Part shown: piece by piece, positions 35,262 through 45,008 of the stretch
Position numbering within the stretch: the stretch's first letter is position 1
Layout of the letters: each line of letters begins with the position of its first letter
Source of the DNA: Streptomyces sp. NBC_00708
Lineage (GTDB): Bacteria; Actinomycetota; Actinomycetes; Streptomycetales; Streptomycetaceae
Reading direction: 5' to 3'
NCBI GenBank assembly: GCA_036226585.1
Contig: CP108997.1
Coordinates: 5,456,001-5,520,000, forward strand
DNA length: 64,000 nucleotides
Notes under the pieces: model-generated
Seen by the model: only the letters and a program-made list of their open reading frames with translations
Databases searched by the model: none
Told to the model about the DNA's origin: nothing
Program-made: the position numbers and the translations under genes

Positions 35262-36627
35262 CGTAGGGCGAGAGCGACGGGAGGGGCTGGGGCGGCCGAG
35301 GGCCCGTGTAGTGCCCGCTGGGACGCATGCGCAGCGGGCGTTCCCCGTACTCCTCCAGCGCGTGCGCGATCCAGCCCGCCGTACGGGCGATGGCGAAGAC
35401 CGTCTCTCCCGCCTCCGCCGGCATGTCCGAGGTGACCGAGAGCACGGCCAGTGCCAGGTCGACGTTGGCATGCAGGGCCCTGTCGCGCGCCGTGGTGGCG
35501 ACCACGTCACGGGCGGCGTCCAGGGCCGGCCCGGCCTGCGGGATGCGTGCGAGCAAGCCGAACAGGGTGCGCGCGCGGGGGTCCTCGCCGGTGTACAGCC
35601 GGTGTCCGAGCCCCGGTACCCGGCGGCCGGCCCGTAGGTGGTCGGCCACCACCGGTGCGGCGCCGCCGCGTTCCAGGACCTCGGCCAGCATGCGGTGGGC
35701 GAGCCCGCTCGCCGCGCCGTGCAGAGGGCCTTCCAGTACCCCCAGGCCCGCCGACACCACCGCGTACGGATGCGCCCGCGCCGAGGCGGCGACCCTGGCA
35801 GCCAGCGTGGAGGCGGCCAGGTCATGGTCGATCAACAGCGCAAGTGCCGTGTCCAGGGCGGCGAGTGAGGGTTCGTCCGGCTCGCGAGCAGTGAGTTTCG
35901 GCCACAGTTGACGGGCCAGGCCGACGGCCGCGGCCGACCCGCCCGGAACCGCCGCACCTTCGCCCGTGCCATAGCCCAGGCCGAGGCTCAGGCCCGAGTC
36001 CAAGTCCACATCGCGCGCCCCCGCCGCGTCGTCCCCGCCCACCGCCGGCAGCGCCGCCACCAGGGCCGGAATCAGGCTTCGCGCGCCGCCGAGCACCGCC
36101 TCGCGCGACAGGTCGAAGCGCAGCGGGTCGGCGGCAGCGGCGGCGACCACCGCCACCCGCAGCCGGTCCGTGGAGCCGCAGTGCACCGGCAGGGCGCCGA
36201 CCGCCCGCCGGGCCGCCGCCACCGTCTGCGCCGGGGCCGTGAAGCGGACGCCCGGCCTCAGCTCGCCGGTCCACAGCCACTCGGCGACCTCCTCGTACGT
36301 ATGGCGGGTGGCCAGTTCCGTCGCGTCCACGCCCCGGAAGTAGTACCGGTCGTCGGCGATGAGGGTGATGCCGGTACGCACGGCCGGCTCACCCGTGGCC
36401 GAGGACGGCTCCCTGCGCCCCGTGCGCCGGGCCAGCGCCTCGACCTCCGCCGCGTCGAACGTACTGCCGCGCCCGCCCGGCGCGCGGCTGCTGCTCAACT
36501 GGCCCCGGCTGACGTAGGCGTACACCGTCTCGGGCTTCACCCCCAGACGCTCGGCCGCTTCCCGCGTGGTGAGCCGCTGCCCGCCCGCGTCCGGCCGCTG
36601 CCCGTCCGCCTCTGATCGTTCCGTCAT
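35257..36627 (-). CDS. Citrate synthase-like enzyme with N-terminal DNA-binding HTH
   Basis: The 456-residue protein joins a MerR/excisionase-type HTH (residues 18-66: RLTTREAAERLGVKPETVYAYVSRGQLSS, then FDAAEVEALARR) to a citrate synthase fold. Catalytic histidines are in GPLHGAAS and GLGHRLYTGEDPR, and the Asp position is in HANVDLALAVL. Loss of the usual FYxxxY surroundings suggests altered activity. It is divergent from a standard citrate synthase, with a palindrome between them, so it could regulate that gene by sensing acyl-CoA or oxaloacetate. The ATG at 36627 excludes 15 extra codons without a good ribosome site. Confidence 0.85.
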   Translation of the reverse strand: MTERSEADGQRPDAGGQRLTTREAAERLGVKPETVYAYVSRGQLSSSRAPGGRGSTFDAAEVEALARRTGRREPSSATGEPAVRTGITLIADDRYYFRGVDATELATRHTYEEVAEWLWTGELRPGVRFTAPAQTVAAARRAVGALPVHCGSTDRLRVAVVAAAAADPLRFDLSREAVLGGARSLIPALVAALPAVGGDDAAGARDVDLDSGLSLGLGYGTGEGAAVPGGSAAAVGLARQLWPKLTAREPDEPSLAALDTALALLIDHDLAASTLAARVAASARAHPYAVVSAGLGVLEGPLHGAASGLAHRMLAEVLERGGAAPVVADHLRAGRRVPGLGHRLYTGEDPRARTLFGLLARIPQAGPALDAARDVVATTARDRALHANVDLALAVLSVTSDMPAEAGETVFAIARTAGWIAHALEEYGERPLRMRPSGHYTGPRPPQPLPSLSPYD

Positions 36628-36670
36628 GCCGCCACCGTATCCATACGCCGTCCTCGGCATCCATGCGTTC

Positions 36671-36689
36671 ATATTGATTCAATCAATAT
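36671..36689. promoter_or_regulatory. Palindromic operator between two citrate synthase genes
   Basis: ATATTGATTCAATCAATAT is a perfect 9+1+9 palindrome of very low GC in a GC-rich chromosome. The half-site AATCAATA recurs at 36721-36728, exactly 40 bp away. It lies in the 135-bp divergent gap and is the obvious candidate target of the HTH-citrate synthase. Confidence 0.75.
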
Positions 36690-36762
36690 TGACAGAGATC
36701 TAGTCATGCATGGACAGTCGAATCAATACCAAGGAGTTCCCGGACTGTCCACGGAGGAAGCA

Positions 36763-37923
36763 ATGACGACCATGACCGGCGGAACACCGCTCGACGTCCC
36801 CCGAGGTCTCGCGGGTGTCGTCGTGACCGATACGGCTCTGGGAGACGTCCGGGGCCGCGAGGGCTTCTACCACTACCGCCAGTACTCGGCGGTGGAGCTG
36901 GCCCGGTCCCGCAGCTTCGAGGATGTCTGGTACCTCATGACCGAGGGCGAGCTGCCCGGTCCGGCGGCCCGCGCCGACTTCGCCGCCCGCACGGCGGCCC
37001 TGCGCGTACTGCCCGCACCGGTACGTGACGCCCTGCCCGCCATCGCGCGTGCGAGCGAGGTGTCGGGTCCCCTGTCCGGGCTGCGTACGGCGCTCTCCCT
37101 GCTCGGGGCGTCGGCCGGTTTCCGGCCGGTGTACGACATCGACGCGGACCGGCGCCGTGCCGACGCGCTGGCCGTCTGCGCCGCCGTCCCCACCGTGCTG
37201 ACCGCCCTGTACCGCCTCGGCCAGGGGCTCGAACCCGTCGAGCCGCGTGCCGATCTGCCGCACGCCGCCAACTACCTGTACATGCTCACGGGGTCGGTCC
37301 CGGACGATGCCCGGATCAGGGCCGTCGAGCAGTATCTGATCTCCACCGTGGACCACGGTTTCAACGCCTCGACGTTCACCGGACGGGTCGTCGCCTCGAC
37401 CGGGGCGGACGTCGCCGCCTGCCTGGTGGCCGCCGTCGGAGCGCTCTCCGGCCCCCTGCACGGCGGAGCCCCCAGCCGTGCCCTCGACACGCTCGACGCG
37501 ATCGGCACCCCCGACCGCATCGACGGCTGGATCCGTGAACGGGTCCTGGCCGGCGACCGGATCATGGGCTTCGGCCACCCGGTCTACCGCACCGAGGACC
37601 CCCGCTCGCGCATGCTGCGGTCCATCGCCCAGGGCTTCGGCGGCCCGCTCGTGGACTTCGCCGTCGAGGTGGAACGGCAGGTCGAGGCGATCCTCGCCGA
37701 GCTGAAGCCGGGGCGCGAACTGCACACCAATGTGGAGTTCTACGCCGGGGTGGTCATGGAGCTGTGCGGGCTGCCGCGCGAGATGTTCACGCCCACCTTC
37801 TGTGCGGCGCGGGTCGTGGGCTGGAGCGCCAATATCCTGGAGCAGGCGGAGGACTCGAAGATCATCCGCCCGGCGGCCCGCTACGTCGGTCAGCCCCCGC
37901 CGCAGCCGGTCCCGGCAGTCTGA
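36763..37923 (+). CDS. Citrate/2-methylcitrate synthase family protein
   Basis: The 386-residue protein condenses an acyl-CoA with oxaloacetate. Catalytic histidines are in GPLHGGAP and GFGHPVYRTEDPRS. The usual aspartate position reads NVEFYAG, with Glu, as in several actinobacterial homologues. The ATG at 36763 follows CGGAGGAAG; an upstream ATG at 36706 lies before the operator half-site and has no ribosome site. It is followed 19 bp later by a CobW-type GTPase gene on the same strand. Confidence 0.9.
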   Translation: MTTMTGGTPLDVPRGLAGVVVTDTALGDVRGREGFYHYRQYSAVELARSRSFEDVWYLMTEGELPGPAARADFAARTAALRVLPAPVRDALPAIARASEVSGPLSGLRTALSLLGASAGFRPVYDIDADRRRADALAVCAAVPTVLTALYRLGQGLEPVEPRADLPHAANYLYMLTGSVPDDARIRAVEQYLISTVDHGFNASTFTGRVVASTGADVAACLVAAVGALSGPLHGGAPSRALDTLDAIGTPDRIDGWIRERVLAGDRIMGFGHPVYRTEDPRSRMLRSIAQGFGGPLVDFAVEVERQVEAILAELKPGRELHTNVEFYAGVVMELCGLPREMFTPTFCAARVVGWSANILEQAEDSKIIRPAARYVGQPPPQPVPAV

Positions 37924-37942
37924 CCCCGCAGGAAGGTCCCCG

Positions 37943-39043
37943 TTGAGCCCGTCGTCGCCCCGCAGCCCCCGGATCCCGGTCGTCGTCCTCGCGGGATTCC
38001 TGGGATCCGGCAAGACGACGCTGCTCAACCACCTCCTGCTCCACCGCGCGGGCAACCGCATCGGCGTCATCGTCAACGACTTCGGGTCCATCGAGATCGA
38101 CGCCATGACCGTCTCCGGGCAGGTCGGGTCCACCGTGTCCCTGGGCGGCGGCTGCCTGTGCTGCGCGGTCGACGCGAGCGAACTGGACACCTATCTGGAA
38201 ACCCTGACCAGGCCCTCCGCCCGGCTCGACGTGATCGTCATCGAGGCGAGCGGCCTCGCGGAGCCGCAGGAACTCGTCCGGATGATCCTCGCCAGCGACA
38301 ACCCGCACATCCTGTACGGGGGACTGGTCGAGGTGGTCGACGCCGCCGAGTTCGAGGCGACCAGGGAACGCCATCCGGAGATCGGCCGCCATCTCGCGGT
38401 GGCCGATCTGGTCGTGCTCAACAAGACGGACCGGGCCGGGGACGAGCAGTGCGCACGCGTCCGGCAGGCCGTCGCGGAGACCGGCAGCACGGCGGCAGTC
38501 GTCCCCGCCACCTACGGCCGCATCGATCCGGAACTGCTCTTCGACCCGGCGCTGCGACCCGACGGCGAGGAGAAGGCGCGTCAGCTCACCTTCGAGGACC
38601 TGTACCTGGAGGAGCGTGCGCGGGAGGACGGCGCCGGGCACGGGGGCCATCTGCACACCGCGTACGAGAGTGTCGACTTCGAGTCCGAGGTGCCGATGGA
38701 CCCACGGCGGCTGATGCGGTTCCTCGACTCACGGCCCGAAGGGCTGTACCGCATCAAGGGGTACGTCGATTTCGGCGCGGGCGACCCCGGCAACGCCTAC
38801 GGGGTGCACGCCGTGGGCGGATTCCTGCGGTTCACCCCCACGCCGTGGACGCGCGGCGAACCGAAGCGGACCCAGCTCGTCCTGATCGGCTCCGGCATCG
38901 ACGTACCCGCCCTGCGCAAGGAGCTCGAGAACTGCCGGGCCGAGGAGGAACAGGCCGGGGAAACACCGCAGGACGCCGCACACGAGCGAGCCATGTGGGG
39001 CGTCCTGCGGTACGTACAACAGCCCGGCGACGACGACGCGTAG
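37943..39043 (+). CDS. CobW/G3E-family metallochaperone GTPase
   Basis: The 366-residue protein has Walker A GFLGSGKTT near the N-terminus, the metal-binding GGGCLCC (Cys-x-Cys-Cys) motif, the guanine-specifying NKTD, and a C-terminal CobW_C domain (LYRIKGYVDF). A His-rich stretch (GHGGHLHT) fits zinc handling. Translation begins at TTG 37943 following AGGAAGG. Co-direction with the citrate synthase suggests an operon; the client metalloprotein is unknown. It converges closely on parC with a 26-bp gap. Confidence 0.92.
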   Translation: MSPSSPRSPRIPVVVLAGFLGSGKTTLLNHLLLHRAGNRIGVIVNDFGSIEIDAMTVSGQVGSTVSLGGGCLCCAVDASELDTYLETLTRPSARLDVIVIEASGLAEPQELVRMILASDNPHILYGGLVEVVDAAEFEATRERHPEIGRHLAVADLVVLNKTDRAGDEQCARVRQAVAETGSTAAVVPATYGRIDPELLFDPALRPDGEEKARQLTFEDLYLEERAREDGAGHGGHLHTAYESVDFESEVPMDPRRLMRFLDSRPEGLYRIKGYVDFGAGDPGNAYGVHAVGGFLRFTPTPWTRGEPKRTQLVLIGSGIDVPALRKELENCRAEEEQAGETPQDAAHERAMWGVLRYVQQPGDDDA

Positions 39044-39069
39044 CGCGCCCCCCGTCGCCGGCCGAAGGC

Positions 39070-41520
39070 CTACACCGGGCCGGCGATCACCGCGACCGGG
39101 TTCGCCAGCGGCGTCCCCGAACCGTCGCGCCGCGGGTCGGGCTCGGGCAGCGCGGCCGGGGCACCGTTCTTCTGCGCGGCCCTGGCAGGCGTCGCACCCG
39201 CCCAGGCGAACACCAGCACGTCCTCGCCCTTCAGGAACCGCTGACAGCGCACCCCACCGGTCGCCCGGCCCTTGCGCGGATACTGGTCGAACGGCGTGAG
39301 CTTGCAGGTCAGGACCGAGTCGTCCAGCGTGCCGTGCGAACCGGCGACCGTGAACACCGCGGCGTCCGCCGCCGGGTCCACCGCGGCGAACGAGAGCACC
39401 CCGGCCCCCGCCGCCAGCTTGACGCCCGCCATACCGCCGGCCGCCCGTCCCTGGGGACGTACCTGCGCGGCCGGGTAGCGCAGCAGCTGCGCGTCCGAGG
39501 TGATGAAGACCAGGTCCTCCTCGCCCGTCCGCAGCTCCACCGCGCCCACGATCCGGTCGCCCTCCTTGAGCGTGATGACTTCCAGCTCGTCCTTGTTCGC
39601 CGGGTAGTCCGGCACCACGCGCTTGACGACGCCCTGCGCCGTACCGATGGCGAGACCGGGTGACGACTCGTCGAGTGTGGTGAGGCAGACGACCTCCTCG
39701 TCCGCCTCCAGCGTGAGGAACTCCCCGGTCATCGCCCCGCCCGACAGATTGGGCGCCGCGTGCGTGTCCGGCAGCTGGGGCAGATCGATCACCGGCAGCC
39801 GCAGCAGCCGCCCGTTCGACGTCACCACCCCGACGTCGCCGCGCGCCGTCGCCGGCACCGCCGAGACGATCACATCGTGCTTGGACCGCTTGGCGCCCTC
39901 GGCGAACTCGATCGGCTCGTCGTTGGCCGTACGCGCCAGCAGACCCGTCGAGGAGAGCAGCACCCGGCACGGGTCGTCCGCCACCTCCAGCGGCACCGAC
40001 GCGATCTGCGAACCGGCCGACTCCAGCAGCACCGTACGCCGGGCGGTACCGAACTTCTTCGCGACCGCGGCCAGTTCCGAGGAGACGAGCTTGCGCAGCT
40101 CGGCGTCCGAGTCCAGGATCGCCGTCAGCTCGGCGATCTCGGCGTTCAGCCGGTCCCGCTCGCTCTCCAGCTCGATCCGGTCGAACCGGGTCAGCCGGCG
40201 CAGCGGCGTGTCCAGGATGTACTGCGTCTGGATCTCGCTCAGCGAGAAGCGCTCCATGAGCCGCTCCTTCGCCTGCGCGGAGTTGTCGCTCGACCGGATG
40301 AGGCGGATGACCTCGTCGATGTCGACCAGCGCGACGAGCAGGCCCTCGACCAGATGCAGCCGGTTGCGGCGCTTGGTGCGGCGGAACTCGCTGCGCCGGC
40401 GCACCACGTCGAAGCGGTGGTCGAGGTAGACCTCCAGCAGCTCCTTGAGCCCCAGGGTGAGCGGCTGACCGTCGACCAGCGCCACGTTGTTGATGCCGAA
40501 GGACTCCTCCATCGGCGTCAGCTTGTAGAGCTGCTCCAGCACCGCCTCGGGCACGAAGCCGTTCTTGATCTCGATGACCAGGCGCAGGCCGTGCGAGCGG
40601 TCGGTGAGGTCCTTGACGTCGGCGATGCCCTGGAGCTTCTTCGCCGAGACCAGGTCCTTGATCTTGGAGATGACCTTCTCGGGGCCGACGGTGAAGGGCA
40701 GTTCGGTGACGACGAGGCCCTTGCGGCGCGGCGTGACGTTCTCCACGGCGGCCGTGGCACGGATCTTGAAGGTGCCGCGGCCCTTGGCGTAGGCGTCCTT
40801 GATGCCGCCGAGGCCCACGATCCGCCCGCCGGTCGGCAGGTCGGGACCGGGGACGAACCGCATCAGCGTCTCCAGGTCCGCACCCGGATGCTTGATCAGA
40901 TGCCGGGCGGCGGCGATGACCTCGCCCAGGTTGTGCGGCGGCATGTTGGTCGCCATGCCGACCGCGATCCCGGTCGTGCCGTTGACCAGGAGGTTGGGGT
41001 AGGCCGCCGGGAGGACGACCGGCTCCTGTTCCTGGCCGTCGTAGTTCGACTGGAAGGCGACCGTCTCCTCGTCGATCGACTCCGTCATCAGCGAGGTCGC
41101 GTCGGCCATCCGGCACTCGGTGTACCGCATGGCGGCCGGCGGGTCGTCGTTGCCCAGGGAGCCGAAGTTCCCGTGTCCGTCGACGAGAGGGAGGCGCATG
41201 GAGAACGGCTGGGCCATGCGCACCAGCGCGTCGTAGATCGACGCGTCGCCGTGCGGGTGCAGCTTGCCCATGACCTCGCCGACGACCCGGGCGCACTTCA
41301 CGAAGCCGCGGTCCGGGCGCAGGCCCATCTCGTTCATCTGGTAGACGATGCGGCGGTGCACCGGCTTCATGCCGTCCCGGGCGTCCGGCAGGGCGCGGGA
41401 GTAGATCACCGAGTACGCGTACTCGAGGAAGGAGCCCTGCATTTCGTCGACGACGTCGATGTCGAGGATCTTCTCCTCGAAGTCGACCGGCGGCGGGGTC
41501 TTCGTGCTGCGGCGGGCCAT
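39070..41520 (-). CDS. parC: DNA topoisomerase IV subunit A (ParC)
   Basis: ParC breaks and rejoins DNA in topoisomerase IV. The 816-residue protein has the active-site Tyr133 (AMRYTECRM), the QRDR segment [20 protein letters not shown] (88-107), and C-terminal beta-pinwheel repeats. In the QRDR the position equivalent to E. coli GyrA Ser83/ParC Ser80 is Ala93, while the downstream acidic residue is Asp97. The partner parE is at 26640-28760. A perfect tandem 10-bp repeat lies 38 bp upstream of its start. Confidence 0.94.
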   Translation of the reverse strand: MARRSTKTPPPVDFEEKILDIDVVDEMQGSFLEYAYSVIYSRALPDARDGMKPVHRRIVYQMNEMGLRPDRGFVKCARVVGEVMGKLHPHGDASIYDALVRMAQPFSMRLPLVDGHGNFGSLGNDDPPAAMRYTECRMADATSLMTESIDEETVAFQSNYDGQEQEPVVLPAAYPNLLVNGTTGIAVGMATNMPPHNLGEVIAAARHLIKHPGADLETLMRFVPGPDLPTGGRIVGLGGIKDAYAKGRGTFKIRATAAVENVTPRRKGLVVTELPFTVGPEKVISKIKDLVSAKKLQGIADVKDLTDRSHGLRLVIEIKNGFVPEAVLEQLYKLTPMEESFGINNVALVDGQPLTLGLKELLEVYLDHRFDVVRRRSEFRRTKRRNRLHLVEGLLVALVDIDEVIRLIRSSDNSAQAKERLMERFSLSEIQTQYILDTPLRRLTRFDRIELESERDRLNAEIAELTAILDSDAELRKLVSSELAAVAKKFGTARRTVLLESAGSQIASVPLEVADDPCRVLLSSTGLLARTANDEPIEFAEGAKRSKHDVIVSAVPATARGDVGVVTSNGRLLRLPVIDLPQLPDTHAAPNLSGGAMTGEFLTLEADEEVVCLTTLDESSPGLAIGTAQGVVKRVVPDYPANKDELEVITLKEGDRIVGAVELRTGEEDLVFITSDAQLLRYPAAQVRPQGRAAGGMAGVKLAAGAGVLSFAAVDPAADAAVFTVAGSHGTLDDSVLTCKLTPFDQYPRKGRATGGVRCQRFLKGEDVLVFAWAGATPARAAQKNGAPAALPEPDPRRDGSGTPLANPVAVIAGPV

Positions 41521-41830
41521 CGCTGCTGCGACTCCTTCACGGATTTCGATCGGGCAACCTCAGGTTCCCTCAGGTTCTGACGCGCACCATTGTGGACCGC
41601 CTGACTGACAACCCCGACCTCGACCCGTCCCAAAGCGCCCTCGCCGTCCGTCCCGAGGCGGCGGAAGACCCCCTTCCGGCGAATTTCGCGCGAAGCGTCG
41701 CCGCACGGGAACTTCGGCAGGTGCCGGTTCGCTTGCATACAGTGGCTGTGTCTCGAAGCAACCTTTCGAAGCAGCTTCCCGCAGCGGCTTCTTCATACGG
41801 ACATCCAGTAGCGCGATCGAAGGGACGTAC
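41521..41830. other. 310-bp divergent gap between parC and the M16 peptidase
   Basis: The gap holds a perfect tandem 10-mer, CCTCAGGTTC (41558-41567 and 41568-41577), overlapping an AACCTCAGGTT inverted repeat, and a second direct repeat, TCGAAGCA (41753 and 41766). It should contain both promoters. I see no gene. Confidence 0.5.
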
Positions 41831-43186
41831 ATGCCCATGGGTCACACGGCCACAGCCCAGGCCGGTTCCGGCGGCTTGACAGCGACCGAGCACCGTCTGG
41901 CCAATGGCCTGCGCGTGGTGCTCTCCGAGGACCATCTGACCCCGGTCGCGGCGGTGTGCCTCTGGTACGACGTCGGCTCACGCCACGAGGTCAAGGGCCG
42001 CACCGGCCTCGCCCACCTCTTCGAGCACCTGATGTTCCAGGGTTCCGGCCAGGTCAAGGGGAACGGACACTTCGAGCTGGTGCAGGGCGCCGGCGGCTCG
42101 CTCAACGGGACCACGAGTTTCGAGCGGACCAACTACTTCGAGACGATGCCCACGCACCAGTTGGAGCTGGCCCTGTGGCTCGAGGCCGACCGGATGGGCT
42201 CGCTGCTCGCCGCGCTCGACGAGGAGTCCATGGAGAACCAGCGCGACGTCGTCAAGAACGAGCGCCGCCAGCGCTACGACAACGTCCCGTACGGCACCGC
42301 GTTCGAGCGGCTGACCGCCCTCTCCTACCCCGAGGGTCACCCGTACCACCACACCCCGATCGGCTCCATGGCGGACCTGGACGCGGCGACCCTGGACGAC
42401 GCCCGCGCCTTCTTCCGTACGTACTACGCGCCGAACAACGCGGTGCTGTCGGTCGTCGGCGACATCGACCCCGAACAGACCCTCGCCTGGATCGAGAAGT
42501 ACTTCGGCTCCATCCCCTCCCACGACGGCAAGCAGCCGCCGCGCGACGGCACGCTGCCCGCGATCATGGGCGGGCAGCTGCGCGAGGAGGTCCGCGAGGA
42601 GGTGCCGGCGCGCGCCCTGATGGCCGCCTACCGGCTGCCCCACGACGGCACCCGTGAGTGCGACGCCGCGGACCTCGCCCTGACCGTGCTGGGCGGCGGC
42701 GAGTCCTCCCGTCTGCACAACCGCCTGGTCCGCCGCGACCGTACGGCGGTGGCCGCCGGGTTCGGACTGCTCCGGCTCGCCGGCGCGCCCTCCCTGGGCT
42801 GGCTGGACGTCAAGACGTCGGGCGGCGTCGAGGTGGCCGAGATCGAGACCGCGGTCGACGAGGAGCTGGCCCGGTTCGCCGAGGAAGGCCCCACGCCCGA
42901 GGAGATGGAGCGCGCCCAGGCCCAGTTGGAGCGCGAGTGGCTCGACCGGCTCGGCACGGTCTCGGGCCGCGCCGACGAACTGTGCAGGTACGCGGTGCTG
43001 TTCGGCGACCCGCAGCTCGCGCTGACCGCCGTCAACCGGGTCCTCGACGTCACCGCCGAGGAGGTCAAGGCGGCCGCGCAGGCCCAGCTGCGGCCCGACA
43101 ACCGGGCGGTCCTGGTCTACGAACCGGTCGAGACCGCCGAAGAGGCCGCCACCGACACCGACGCGCACGAAGGGGCGGACCAGTGA
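41831..43186 (+). CDS. M16 family zinc metallopeptidase (catalytic subunit)
   Basis: The 451-residue protein is a pitrilysin/processing-peptidase homologue with the inverted zinc motif HLFEH (His62, Glu65, His66) and the distal ligand Glu144 (VVKNERRQR). The first domain begins HRLANGLRVVLSEDHLTPVAAVCLWYDVGSR. The next gene encodes a homologue lacking the motif and overlaps it by 4 bp, so the pair probably forms a heterodimer. The ATG at 41831 follows GAAGGGA. No signal peptide is visible; it may act in the cytoplasm. Confidence 0.93.
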   Translation: MPMGHTATAQAGSGGLTATEHRLANGLRVVLSEDHLTPVAAVCLWYDVGSRHEVKGRTGLAHLFEHLMFQGSGQVKGNGHFELVQGAGGSLNGTTSFERTNYFETMPTHQLELALWLEADRMGSLLAALDEESMENQRDVVKNERRQRYDNVPYGTAFERLTALSYPEGHPYHHTPIGSMADLDAATLDDARAFFRTYYAPNNAVLSVVGDIDPEQTLAWIEKYFGSIPSHDGKQPPRDGTLPAIMGGQLREEVREEVPARALMAAYRLPHDGTRECDAADLALTVLGGGESSRLHNRLVRRDRTAVAAGFGLLRLAGAPSLGWLDVKTSGGVEVAEIETAVDEELARFAEEGPTPEEMERAQAQLEREWLDRLGTVSGRADELCRYAVLFGDPQLALTAVNRVLDVTAEEVKAAAQAQLRPDNRAVLVYEPVETAEEAATDTDAHEGADQ

Positions 43187-44595
43187 CCGACGCTGCCGCG
43201 ACTGAAGTATCGATGCAGTACCACCCCCAGCCGACTCCGGGCCTGGCGCGGCCCTGGGCCTTCCCCGCGCCGGAGCGCGGCTCCCTGCCCAACGGGCTGA
43301 CGGTGCTGCGCTGCCACCGCCCCGGCCAGCAGGTCGTCGCCGTCGAGATCTTCATCGACGCCCCCCTGGACGCCGAGCCCGAGGGGCTGGACGGCGTGGC
43401 CACGATCATGTCCCGCGCCCTGTCCGAGGGCACCGACAAGCAGAGCGCCGAGGAGTTCGCCGCCGAGCTGGAGCGATGCGGCGCCACGCTCGACGCCCAC
43501 GCCGACCACCCCGGCGTCCGGGTCTCCCTGGAGGTCCCGGCCTCCCGGCTGGCCAAGGCGCTCGGCCTGGTCGCCGAGGCGCTGCGGGCGCCGGCCTTCT
43601 CGGACAGCGAGATCGAGCGGCTGGTGCGCAACCGGCTGGACGAGATCCCGCACGAGCAGGCCAACCCGGCCCGCCGCGCGGCCAAGCAGCTCTCCAAGGA
43701 GCTGTTCCCGGCCACGGCCCGCATGTCGCGCCCGCGCCTGGGCACCGAGGAGACCATCGAGCGGATCGACGCCGCGGCCGTGCGCGCCTTCTACGACGCG
43801 CACATCCGCCCGTCCGCCGCGACCGCCGTGGTCGTGGGCGACCTCACCGGCATCGACCTGGACGCGCTGCTCGCCGAGACCCTCGGCGACTGGTCCGGGG
43901 ACACCGCCGAGCCCCGCCCCGCCCCGCCGATCACGGCCGACGACACCGGCCGGGTGATCATCGTGGACCGTCCCGGCGCGGTGCAGACGCAGCTGCTGAT
44001 CGGCCGCATCGGCGCCGACCGCCACGACAGCGTCTGGCCGGCCCAGGTCCTCGGCACCTACTGCCTGGGCGGCACGCTCACCTCCCGGCTCGACCGGGTG
44101 CTGCGCGAGGAGAAGGGCTACACCTACGGCGTGCGGGCCTTCGCCCAGGTGCTCCGCTCCACCGCTCCGGACTCCGCTGCGGGCGCTACGGGGGCCGCGA
44201 TGCTGGCCATCAGCGGTTCCGTGGACACCGAGTCCACCGGCCCGGCCCTGGACGACCTCTGGAAGGTCCTGCGGACGCTGGCCGCCGAGGGCCTGACGGA
44301 CGCCGAGCGCGAGACGGCCGTGCAGAACCTCGTGGGGGTGGCCCCGCTCAAGTTCGAGACGGCCGCCTCCGTGGCGAGCACCCTCGCCGACCAGGTGGAG
44401 CAGCACCTCCCGGACGACTACCAGGCGACGCTCTACGCCCGCCTCGCCGAGACCGGCACCGTCGAGGCCACCGCGGCCGCGGTCAGTGCCTTCCCGGTGG
44501 ACCGGCTGGTCACGGTCCTGGTCGGCGACGCCTCGCGCATCGAGGAGCCGGTCCGGGCCCTCGGTATCGGCGAGGTGTCGGTCGTCACCGGCTGA
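43183..44595 (+). CDS. M16 family peptidase-like protein (non-catalytic subunit)
   Basis: The 470-residue protein aligns with M16 peptidases (SLPNGLTVLRCHRPGQQVVAVEIFIDAP, LREEKGYTYGVRAF), but the HxxEH position reads GVATIMSRAL, so it has no zinc site. It supplies the Arg/Tyr substrate-binding half (EKGYTYG). Translation starts at GTG 43183, overlapping the previous stop (GTGA). This is the usual two-gene arrangement of bacterial M16B heterodimers. Confidence 0.92.
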   Translation: MTDAAATEVSMQYHPQPTPGLARPWAFPAPERGSLPNGLTVLRCHRPGQQVVAVEIFIDAPLDAEPEGLDGVATIMSRALSEGTDKQSAEEFAAELERCGATLDAHADHPGVRVSLEVPASRLAKALGLVAEALRAPAFSDSEIERLVRNRLDEIPHEQANPARRAAKQLSKELFPATARMSRPRLGTEETIERIDAAAVRAFYDAHIRPSAATAVVVGDLTGIDLDALLAETLGDWSGDTAEPRPAPPITADDTGRVIIVDRPGAVQTQLLIGRIGADRHDSVWPAQVLGTYCLGGTLTSRLDRVLREEKGYTYGVRAFAQVLRSTAPDSAAGATGAAMLAISGSVDTESTGPALDDLWKVLRTLAAEGLTDAERETAVQNLVGVAPLKFETAASVASTLADQVEQHLPDDYQATLYARLAETGTVEATAAAVSAFPVDRLVTVLVGDASRIEEPVRALGIGEVSVVTG

Positions 44596-44625
44596 CCTGT
44601 CGCTTCGCCCGCCGTACGGGCAACG

Positions 44626-44661
44626 GGGAGGCTCCGGCGCGCTCCTGCGCCGGAGCCTCCC
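44626..44661 (+). terminator. Terminator after the M16 pair
   Basis: A perfect 15-bp stem (44626-44640 with 44647-44661) has a 6-nt loop, 30 bp after the stop codon. Confidence 0.87.
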
Positions 44662-44837
44662 TCCGCTGCCGGACACTTTTGCCCCCTATTTGCCCTATTT
44701 GTAATAGAAAACGCAGATTGGCCCTGTGGGATGCGCTACAAATCCCGGTGCCCGTTTGGTGACGGGAAGTCCGTCCGCTTAGCGTCGGGTCCGCTGTCCG
44801 CCACTTGTACGCCGCATCCCGGCGTACCGGGCAGCCA

Positions 44838-44983
44838 TCGCCGAGTCCCCGTCCGGCGCGAGCCCGGGGAGCCGGGGACCCACGAAGTCCCTGGGGTGAA
44901 TCGGACGTCCATGCCCCGTTCCGGGGTGAGGTGTCCGTAGGAGACCTTCCTGCTCCGAACCCGTCAGCTAACCCGGTAGGCGA
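44838..44983 (+). ncRNA. ydaO/yuaA-type cyclic di-AMP riboswitch
   Basis: The leader of the M23 peptidase gene contains the conserved blocks of the c-di-AMP riboswitch in order: GGGGACCCA (44875-44883 area), GGGGTGAATC, GTAGGAG, and CCGAACCCGTCAGCTAACC followed by GGTAGGCG. The outer stem pairs TCGCC (44838-44842) with GGCGA (44979-44983). In Streptomyces this class precedes cell-wall hydrolase genes and turns expression off when c-di-AMP is high. The peptidase ribosome site and ATG follow 25 bp later. Confidence 0.9.
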
Positions 44984-45008
44984 GAAGGAAGGAAAGGACC
45001 CGCCACCC

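Noticed and set aside
44805..45008. Upstream extension of the M23 peptidase frame
   Set aside because: It would translate the c-di-AMP riboswitch and destroy the signal peptide position; the ATG at 45009 has a suitable ribosome site.
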